From positions 1 through 5,424 of the forward strand of contig CAZFBU010000217.1 in the NCBI GenBank assembly GCA_964517175.1: a stretch of DNA of 5,424 bases, given 5' to 3'. Each line of letters begins with the position of its first letter. Position 1 is the stretch's first letter. Positions 1 through 4,757 of the stretch are shown one piece after another. The position numbers and the translations under genes are program-made. Origin of the DNA: JADJNW01 sp964517175 (lineage in GTDB: Bacteria > Bacteroidota > Bacteroidia > Chitinophagales > Saprospiraceae). A model generated the notes under the pieces. The model was not told where the DNA came from, made no database searches, and worked only from the letters and a program-made list of their open reading frames with translations.

Positions 1-52
1 GGCGGACTTTAGCCGCCTAATTATCAGCGTCATGCGGCGACTAAAGCTCGCC
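1..52. repeat. Pair of inverted 17-nt palindromic elements (REP-like) behind the membrane-protein gene
   Basis: Bases 1-17 form a stem-loop with arms GGCGG and CCGCC around the 7-nt loop ACTTTAG. Bases 36-52 form a second one with arms GGCGA and TCGCC around the loop CTAAAGC. The second element, reverse-complemented, matches the first at about 14 of 17 positions, and the two loops share a six-base complement (CTTTAG with CTAAAG). The pair can therefore fold as two small hairpins, as kissing loops, or as one long imperfect hairpin. It begins one base beyond the stop codon of the 54-734 gene, a typical place for REP-like elements and for hairpins that end or protect a transcript. There is no clear T-tract on either side, so a classical intrinsic terminator is not supported. 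The window starts at base 1, so the array may continue outside. Confidence 0.6.
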
Positions 53-53
53 G

Positions 54-734
54 TTACTGTAGATTCAATTGCAAAAACACGATAAATAACATCCACAGTA
101 GCAGCCCGATGCCGTAGGTCGCTGCCACGAAGCCGATCAGGTTTGTCCAGCGACGCTGCAGCAGGTAGCCCATGCCGCCCGCCAGCAGTAGCCAGAAGAG
201 TACCTCGAAGACATTCACCACGCTCAGCGGGTACAGCAGCCAGTCGGGTATGCCGTCCTTGCCGATCCAGCCGAGCAGGGAAAAGACATCCGCCCGCAGG
301 AGGTCGTCGAGGGTACGCACTTCGGTCAACAATGCCACCAGCATAAAAAGCACCCGCCCCACGGCAAAGACCACCAGCGCTTTCACGACCATACCGAACA
401 GCGCACCAAAGCGCACTTTATAGTCCAGCAGAATGGCGCCAGTACCCAGGCAAATACTGATGAATAACGCTTGCAAGAAAACGGTTAGCGGGATAATGGC
501 GTAGCCCAGCCACGCCCATTTTTGCCGGGTTTGCAGGAAAGCGTCAATGCGCTCAATCGTCAGCTGCTCGCCGAGGGTATTGTAATATACCGTATTCGTC
601 AGCACGTACTCCTGCTGGATGTACAGCACGATCATGTACGCAATGCAGGAAAAAGCGAACATCCCCCAGGCGGAGCGGGAGAAATAATCCCGAAAAAATG
701 AATAATCCGTATGACTTGTGGCAACCGTTGACAT
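54..734 (-). CDS. Five-helix integral membrane protein of unknown function
   Basis: This 226-residue protein starts at ATG 734-732 and stops at TAA 56-54. I do not recognise its family. Hydrophobic segments lie near residues 24-40, 75-103, 109-136, 165-192 and 198-222, and there is no cleavable signal peptide. Positive charges (R15/R20, K106/R108, R194/R195) follow the positive-inside rule for a cytoplasmic N-terminus and an external C-terminus. The long loops at about 41-74 and 137-164 would then be extracytoplasmic; the second is acidic with one short hydrophobic stretch. No catalytic motif, metal-binding cluster or transporter signature is visible. Five helices in under 230 residues resemble the layout of Yip1-type proteins, but no diagnostic motif was found, so that name is not assigned. 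The gene is separated from the KamA-family gene by 463 bp and has its own candidate promoter, so it is probably transcribed separately. There is no Shine-Dalgarno sequence. Confidence 0.85.
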   Translation of the reverse strand: MSTVATSHTDYSFFRDYFSRSAWGMFAFSCIAYMIVLYIQQEYVLTNTVYYNTLGEQLTIERIDAFLQTRQKWAWLGYAIIPLTVFLQALFISICLGTGAILLDYKVRFGALFGMVVKALVVFAVGRVLFMLVALLTEVRTLDDLLRADVFSLLGWIGKDGIPDWLLYPLSVVNVFEVLFWLLLAGGMGYLLQRRWTNLIGFVAATYGIGLLLWMLFIVFLQLNLQ

Positions 735-752
735 TGCTGAAATTTATAAACT

Positions 753-760
753 CAAAATTA
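753..760 (-). promoter_or_regulatory. Candidate Bacteroidota -7 promoter element (TAATTTTG) for the membrane-protein gene
   Basis: The minus strand reads TAATTTTG here, an exact match to the Bacteroidota primary-sigma -7 consensus TAnnTTTG. It ends 18 nt before the ATG at 734, which would leave a short leader. No good TTTG -33 element lies at the expected spacing (that stretch reads as a CCGG-containing segment), so the promoter may be weak or depend on an activator. The triple GGGACA repeat lies just upstream. Confidence 0.45.
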
Positions 761-790
761 CGGAATATCAATATATCCTTCCGGGGAAAA

Positions 791-820
791 TTGGGACAAA
801 TCGGGACATTTTGGGACATC
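791..820. repeat. Three 10-bp-phased GGGACA direct repeats, candidate operator
   Basis: GGGACA occurs at 793-798, 803-808 and 813-818, exactly 10 bp apart; on the minus strand this is TGTCCC three times. The full units are TTGGGACAAA, TCGGGACATT and TTGGGACATC. Their near edge is 33 bp upstream of the candidate -7 element of the membrane-protein gene and 59 bp upstream of its ATG. One-helical-turn spacing upstream of a promoter is what a cooperative activator or repressor would use. This is an inference; no known regulator site is recognised. Confidence 0.5.
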
Positions 821-836
821 GGCTTTTTTGGCGATC

Positions 837-859
837 CGTTTTTGCTTCGCGCAAAGACG
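837..859. other. 9-bp stem-loop in the gap upstream of the membrane-protein gene
   Basis: Bases 837-845 (CGTTTTTGC) pair with 851-859 (GCAAAGACG) around the loop TTCGC. Read on the plus strand, eight pairs are Watson-Crick and one is a G-U wobble; on the minus strand that wobble becomes an A-C mismatch. The fold therefore favours a plus-strand RNA, yet no plus-strand gene is evident nearby. No T-tract follows on either strand, so it is not a clear terminator. It lies 103-125 nt upstream of the ATG at 734. Confidence 0.35.
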
Positions 860-1052
860 CTGTGACGAAAAGATTTGTCTTACAACTTCGAAACAACAAT
901 AAATTGATTGTCAGTTTTTTACAATTTTATCGGAGTGTTTTTTTGAAACCTTCGCGGAAGATAGCAACGGCACAGACTGCTGCGGCAGGAAGAAAGAAAA
1001 GATTGATTTACTTCGGACGACATTTTTTGAAAAAGAGCCGATTATCAAAAAT

Positions 1053-1090
1053 AAAAAAACCATGACCGTTTGTTTTATGACGATTATGGT
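1053..1090 (-). terminator. Weak candidate intrinsic terminator after the KamA-family gene
   Basis: On the minus strand, ACCAT (1090-1086) can pair with ATGGT (1063-1059) across a 22-nt loop. The second arm runs directly into a stretch of T residues (plus-strand A run 1053-1059). The stem is short and the loop long, and it lies about 107 nt past the stop codon, so the call is tentative. Confidence 0.25.
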
Positions 1091-1170
1091 CGTACATATT
1101 TTATACCAATTTCAATTGATAACGACGTATTAAAGAGTGTTTTAAGTTTTGATTTACAAATACTTATGAT

Positions 1171-1191
1171 TTCCGACTTCTCACTTCCGAA
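1171..1191. repeat. Degenerate heptamer tandem repeat next to the KamA-family stop codon
   Basis: The 21 bases divide into three 7-mers: TTCCGAC, TTCTCAC and TTCCGAA. The first and third differ at one position and the middle one carries two changes. This looks like the remnant of a seven-base microsatellite. It ends one base before the palindrome that spans the stop codon of the 1198-2553 gene. Confidence 0.45.
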
Positions 1192-1206
1192 TTGGTGTTA
1201 CACCAA
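1192..1206. other. Palindrome with the KamA-family stop codon as its loop
   Basis: TTGGTG (1192-1197) and CACCAA (1201-1206) are perfect inverted repeats around the three bases of the TAA stop codon (1200-1198 on the minus strand). In the messenger the stop codon would sit in a tight three-base loop. No T-tract follows, so it is not a standard terminator. It could protect the 3' end or be a protein-binding site. Confidence 0.4.
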
Positions 1207-2553
1207 AGCCGCCGGATGATGACCATTGGCAAGTTTTCGTTTTTTAATTGGTCGCTTGAGTTCGTATTCATCCTCGAAGAAAAATTGATCTTTGCCGAAT
1301 GCCGGGTACAGATCGTCCAGCCAGATCGCCTTTGGGTCGTATTTTGCAAAGAACGGGCGACGCACCCAGTCCGGGTTTCTACCCTGAATAAATTGCAGCA
1401 CAAATACTTTTTCACCCGCTACTTCCGACACGCCCAGCACGTGCACCTTGCCTGGCCCGGCGGACATGCTCGGTCCGCGCACCGTGCGTGCGATGCCGCT
1501 TACCGTCTGGTAAGCATCGCGGAAAATGCGCCAAGCCCGGTCAAGGGTAACGGCAAAGTAATGCTGCGCGCCGGTATCGCGCGCGAGGAACATGTAATAC
1601 GGCACGCAGCCCAGGTCCACCTGCTGCTGCCACATACTCGCCCAGGCTTCCGCGCTGTCGTTGATGTGACGCATGATGGGCGATTGCGTGCGAATCACCG
1701 CGCCGGCACTGAGCAGGCGCTGGATGGCGGCTTTCACTTCGTCGGTTTTCAGTTCGTTCGGATGATTGAAATGCGCCATAATCGCAATGTGAATACCCGC
1801 TTTTTTCGCTTTCTCGAATAGCTGCATCAAATCATCGGCATCCGCATCTTTCGTGAAACGCTGCGGCCAGTAGCCCAGCGCTTTCGTGCCGAGGCGGATG
1901 GTTTTCAGATTCGGCAGTTTCGCATCGATCAAAGCATCGATATACGTTGCCAGTATCTTCGTTTTCATAATCAGCGGGTCACCACCGGTGAAGAGCACGT
2001 CGGTCACACGCGGATGCGCCTGCAGGTATTTCACGAGCAGTTCCGTGTCGCGCATGGCAAATTTCAGTTCATTCATGCCCACGAACTGCGGCCAGCGAAA
2101 GCAAAACGTGCAATACGCATGGCAGGTTTGTCCCTGGCTGGGGAAGAACAACATGGTTTCGCGGTATTTGTGCTGCACGCCGGTGAGCTTCACATCGTCG
2201 ATGATCGGCATGTTTTGTTCCATTTGTCCGGCGGGGTGCGGATTTAGCTCTAGGCGAATTTTATTCGCAACCAGTTTCATTTCAGCTTTGGTGGCGCCGC
2301 TTTTGAGCGCATCGGCAACTTCGTCGTAATGATGCGGTTGCAGCATTCCTTTCTGCGGAAAAGTCAGGGTGTAAACCGGGTCGTGCTGGTAATTGTCCCA
2401 ATCGATCAATTGCTCCACTACGTAGTTATTGGCTTTAAAGGGCAACACATTCCCAACGACTTCGATTTCGAATCGTTCCTCTTCAGAAAGATAGTTTTCT
2501 ACTTGCGGTATTTGTCGGAAATTATGCAAGGTATAAGAACGGTATTTTTCCAT
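1198..2553 (-). CDS. KamA-family radical SAM, PLP-dependent aminomutase-like enzyme
   Basis: A 451-residue soluble protein of the lysine 2,3-aminomutase (KamA) family, whose known members use a [4Fe-4S] cluster, S-adenosylmethionine and pyridoxal phosphate to move an amino group between carbons 2 and 3 of an amino acid. Visible motifs: the cluster-binding CxxxCxxC at C144, C148 and C151; R153, at the position of the carboxylate-binding arginine of lysine aminomutase; GGDPL at 190-194, the SAM-binding glycine motif; HFNHPNE at 261-267; and GPGK with K369, the likely PLP Schiff-base lysine. D326 probably matches one of the two aspartates that hold the lysine side-chain amine, but S362 stands where the second (seven residues before the PLP lysine) is expected, so the substrate is uncertain. 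A tail of about 75 residues follows the core and ends in a basic stretch (KRPIKKRK). The ATG at 2553 gives the N-terminus I expect for the family. No Shine-Dalgarno sequence is present. The gene appears monocistronic. Confidence 0.93.
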   Translation of the reverse strand: MEKYRSYTLHNFRQIPQVENYLSEEERFEIEVVGNVLPFKANNYVVEQLIDWDNYQHDPVYTLTFPQKGMLQPHHYDEVADALKSGATKAEMKLVANKIRLELNPHPAGQMEQNMPIIDDVKLTGVQHKYRETMLFFPSQGQTCHAYCTFCFRWPQFVGMNELKFAMRDTELLVKYLQAHPRVTDVLFTGGDPLIMKTKILATYIDALIDAKLPNLKTIRLGTKALGYWPQRFTKDADADDLMQLFEKAKKAGIHIAIMAHFNHPNELKTDEVKAAIQRLLSAGAVIRTQSPIMRHINDSAEAWASMWQQQVDLGCVPYYMFLARDTGAQHYFAVTLDRAWRIFRDAYQTVSGIARTVRGPSMSAGPGKVHVLGVSEVAGEKVFVLQFIQGRNPDWVRRPFFAKYDPKAIWLDDLYPAFGKDQFFFEDEYELKRPIKKRKLANGHHPAALV

Positions 2554-2555
2554 AT

Positions 2556-2561
2556 TTACAT
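2556..2561 (-). promoter_or_regulatory. Minimal start-stop (ATGTAA) just upstream of the KamA-family start codon
   Basis: On the minus strand ATG (2561-2559) is followed at once by TAA (2558-2556). After two more bases comes the true ATG (2553-2551), in a different frame. A ribosome starting at the first ATG would stop immediately, which could reduce or re-route initiation on the main gene. In such an AT-rich leader this may be chance. Confidence 0.25.
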
Positions 2562-2921
2562 TATTTTGAAAGGGTTAAAAAATATGACACCATGCACAGA
2601 AATCTCCAGTCAGGTACATGAGTGCTTGCACGCGGTTCTTCCTTCAGAGGAGAAATCAAAATTTTATTTTGTATCCGTGACGCTGCTTCAGGTTAGTGCT
2701 TAAACACTTTTACTAGGACTAATATCCTGATTCAGAAAGATTTGCATAAAATAAAATGCGTATAGAAGCAACAGTGACTTGTGTGAGAAATTTTATGAAC
2801 AGGCGTTCTAAGCCTTAATCTCTCAATATCCGAAACATAGTGTTCCTAATTTTGTTTTGACTGGCTTCAAAAATACTAAAAAAAGCCAAATTTTCCAGCA
2901 AAACGCAATTGTTTTATTTCG

Positions 2922-2962
2922 AAAAAAGCCGGGATAGGCATATCCGCTCGTTTGCAAAAACG
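2922..2962 (-). terminator. Candidate intrinsic terminator behind the UbiB/ABC1 kinase gene
   Basis: Reading the minus strand from the stop codon, a hairpin CGTTT-TTGC-AAACG (2962-2949) comes first. A second, GGATA-TGCC-TATCC (2945-2932), follows, then CGGC and six T residues (2927-2922). Each stem is only five pairs. The arrangement and its position about 14-55 nt past the stop codon suit an intrinsic terminator for the kinase transcript. The four bases between the second stem and the T run make it imperfect. Confidence 0.42.
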
Positions 2963-2976
2963 ATATTTTATTTGTG

Positions 2977-4662
2977 TTAAAAATTGCCGTGGCGGAGAAT
3001 GGAGATAATCAGCCGGATAGCAAGCACACCAGCAATGATAAAACCGACGAAACCAATCACTGGAATATGGTGGATGTGGGGCGGTACGTCGGCAATGACG
3101 ATGAGAGAAGAACCAATGATAAGCGCCGTGAGCAGCAAAGTAAACGCAATGCGATTGGAGACGACTTCCATTTTATGGTAGAGCTTATCCAGCCCTTTAT
3201 GCTCAAATTCGATGCGCAGTTTGCCTTCGCGCACTTTGTGAATAACGGCTTCTACGTCTTCGGGCAGGTTAATTGCCATGCGCGTCATATCACCCACTGC
3301 CTTGAAGAAACCCTTCGTGAGCCGACTCGGGTTGTATTTTTTCTCCAGCAGCCGCCGCACGAAAGGTTCAATATTTCGGATGATGTTGTACTTAGGGTCG
3401 AGCATCAGCCCGACGCCCTCAATGATGACCAGCGCCTTCAGCAGCAGGAGCATATTGCCCGGCACTCGAATTTTATACTTAAAAAACATCCGGTTCAAGC
3501 CGTCCATCACTTCGTTGCCGTCGATTTCTTCAATCGACATGGTGGAATAGGTCGCCAAGAAGTCGATGATGTCGTATTCCAGGTCTTTTTCATTTTCAAA
3601 TTTTTCCTGGCGGGAAAACTTCAGCAACGCCTTTTTTAGTCCTTCCACGTCATTATCGGCAATAGCAAGGAGTAAAGTCGCCATCAACTCCTTATCACTT
3701 TCCAGAATGATGCCCATCATGCCGTAATCGACGAAGCAGACGCGCCCGTCGCGCAGCACGAAGATATTGCCGGGGTGCGGGTCAGCGTGAAAAAAGCCGT
3801 GCTCAAAAACCTGCTCGTAGTACAAATTGATGCCGGTGAGCGCCAACTGCGGACCGGTAATACCGACAGCCGCCAGTTCATCCAGATGGGTAATTTTGAT
3901 GCCATCGATGTATTCCATGCACAGCACGCGATCGGTAGAAAACTCGGGGTACAACTGCGGCACCATGATGTGCGAATTGCCCTTGAACTGCTCCTGAAAC
4001 CGAATGAGATTTGCCGCTTCCAGCGAAAAGCGCAGTTCCTTGCGGATGCTGGTTTCAAACATTTTCACCAGCTCTACCGGCTGAAAAACATCGTACTGCG
4101 GGAAATAATTTTCGATGAGGTGCGCCAGTTTATTCAGAATTTGAATATCCATTTCCACCGTTTCGCGAATGCCGGGGCGCTGAATTTTCAGGGCGACATC
4201 CTTGCCGCCAATGAGCCGCGCCCGATGCACCTGAGCCATGGAGGCGGATGCAATCGGCGTATGGTCAAAAAACTCGAACAATGCCTCCGGTTCCTTACCA
4301 AATTCTCTGAGAAAAACCCCGCGAATATCTTCCGGCGGCACCATGGGCGCCTGGTCGTGAAATTGCTCCAGCTCAGCGATCAATTCCTCGGGGAGAAGGT
4401 CGGGGCGATTGGCAGCGATCTGTGCGAATTTTATGAAAGTAGTACCCAATTCTTCGCACACCATGCGCATGCGCTCGTAGCGCGTGTACTCCACCACGGG
4501 CTTGCCGTCGCGCACAGGAATGAGCATGGGCGATTTTGGTAAAAAACGATTGAAAGGCGGATGCGAGATAACATCTTCAAATCCGTATTTCAACAGCACG
4601 CCAATGACCCGTTCGTAGCGCCTGATGAGCGAGGTATTGGAGTTTGACTTTTGCTTGGTCAC
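2977..4662 (-). CDS. UbiB/ABC1 (AarF/COQ8) family atypical kinase, membrane anchored
   Basis: A 561-residue member of the UbiB/ABC1/ADCK family of atypical protein-kinase-like ATPases, known for supporting isoprenoid quinone synthesis. In a Bacteroidota host the quinone would be menaquinone (inference), so ubiB is not assigned. Motifs in order: the family-specific KxGQ region at 78-81, here KFAQ; the A-rich loop ASASMAQVH at 138-146 replacing a normal P-loop; K159 as the ATP-contacting lysine; E209 and E215 in the family's ExxFxxEAxN-like region; HADPHPGN at 292-299 as catalytic loop; and DYG at 312-314 in place of DFG. Two hydrophobic helices at about 505-526 and 533-556 form the usual C-terminal anchor, which would leave the kinase domain cytoplasmic. 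The start is GTG at 4662-4660: an in-frame TGA lies two codons upstream, and no other start codon precedes the conserved RRYERVIGVLLKYGF region. There is no Shine-Dalgarno sequence. The coiled-coil gene ends 95 bp upstream on the same strand, so cotranscription is likely. Confidence 0.93.
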   Translation of the reverse strand: MTKQKSNSNTSLIRRYERVIGVLLKYGFEDVISHPPFNRFLPKSPMLIPVRDGKPVVEYTRYERMRMVCEELGTTFIKFAQIAANRPDLLPEELIAELEQFHDQAPMVPPEDIRGVFLREFGKEPEALFEFFDHTPIASASMAQVHRARLIGGKDVALKIQRPGIRETVEMDIQILNKLAHLIENYFPQYDVFQPVELVKMFETSIRKELRFSLEAANLIRFQEQFKGNSHIMVPQLYPEFSTDRVLCMEYIDGIKITHLDELAAVGITGPQLALTGINLYYEQVFEHGFFHADPHPGNIFVLRDGRVCFVDYGMMGIILESDKELMATLLLAIADNDVEGLKKALLKFSRQEKFENEKDLEYDIIDFLATYSTMSIEEIDGNEVMDGLNRMFFKYKIRVPGNMLLLLKALVIIEGVGLMLDPKYNIIRNIEPFVRRLLEKKYNPSRLTKGFFKAVGDMTRMAINLPEDVEAVIHKVREGKLRIEFEHKGLDKLYHKMEVVSNRIAFTLLLTALIIGSSLIVIADVPPHIHHIPVIGFVGFIIAGVLAIRLIISILRHGNF

Positions 4663-4692
4663 GTGTCACAGGCTGTTATGGTGATAAAATCC

Positions 4693-4722
4693 ATAGCCCT
4701 ACGCAAAAACAGGTAGGGCTAT
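4693..4722 (-). promoter_or_regulatory. Perfect 10-bp stem-loop between coiled-coil and kinase genes
   Basis: ATAGCCCTAC (4693-4702) and GTAGGGCTAT (4713-4722) are perfect inverted repeats around a 10-nt loop. On the minus strand the hairpin starts 36 nt past the coiled-coil stop codon and is followed by GGATTTTATC, a poor T-tract. Only 30 nt separate it from the kinase GTG, with no TAnnTTTG element in between. It is therefore more likely an internal operon hairpin (partial terminator, attenuator or RNA-processing site) than a full terminator. Its loop and top two stem bases (4701-4709) are complementary to 4750-4758 at the end of the upstream gene, allowing an alternative or pseudoknot fold. 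Confidence 0.6.
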
Positions 4723-4757
4723 TCAGATGACTGCTAAATCGTTGCTGCATTTTTGCG

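Larger units (their letters stand above)
735..1197. other. 463-bp AT-rich gap between KamA-family and membrane-protein genes
   Basis: No convincing gene was seen here on either strand. The half near the membrane-protein gene holds the candidate -7 element, the phased GGGACA repeat and the 837-859 stem-loop. The half near the KamA-family gene holds a weak terminator candidate (1053-1090), a small inverted repeat CAATT-TC-AATTG (1107-1118) and a degenerate heptamer repeat (1171-1191). An open plus-strand frame across 718-1065 encodes only a low-complexity, very basic sequence and is not called. Confidence 0.6.
2554..2976. other. 423-bp AT-rich gap between the kinase and KamA-family genes
   Basis: No confident gene was seen. 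The end near the kinase holds a terminator-like double hairpin (2922-2962). A TATTTTTG on the minus strand (2875-2868) matches the TAnnTTTG consensus, but it lies about 315 nt from the KamA-family start and its nearest TTTG is 23 nt upstream, longer than the usual spacing. It also overlaps a TGGCTT/AAGCCA inverted repeat (2862-2867 with 2883-2888). Close to the KamA-family start, only partial promoter matches are visible. Other structure: a CAAAAT-TTT-ATTTTG palindrome (2657-2671) and GCAT/ATGC arms (2744-2747, 2756-2759). A 39-codon plus-strand frame (2584-2703) is open but not called as a gene. Confidence 0.55.

Noticed and set aside
718..1065. Plus-strand open frame of 115 codons across the gap upstream of the membrane-protein gene
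   Set aside because: It begins inside the divergent membrane-protein gene, runs through the promoter and GGGACA repeats, has a strongly basic composition (K/R) with no recognisable domain, and uses AT-rich intergenic sequence.
1192..1821. Long plus-strand open frames antisense to the KamA-family gene (also near 1886-2329)
   Set aside because: They lie opposite a gene with clear conserved motifs, and their sequences are rich in R, H, S and A, as expected from antisense reading.
2862..2888. TGGCTT/AAGCCA inverted repeat as a terminator
   Set aside because: The stem is six pairs with a loop of 15 bases, and the T-rich stretch on the minus strand lies in the loop rather than after the stem.
2554..2976. 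Riboswitch upstream of the KamA-family gene (lysine or SAM type)
   Set aside because: No conserved core or long paired helices of these classes could be found on the minus strand; only short scattered inverted repeats are present.
2974..4542. Plus-strand open frames antisense to the UbiB/ABC1 kinase gene (2974-3639, 3775-4542)
   Set aside because: The minus-strand frame carries every family motif and the membrane anchor, while the antisense products contain no domain I recognise and their compositions fit shadow translation.
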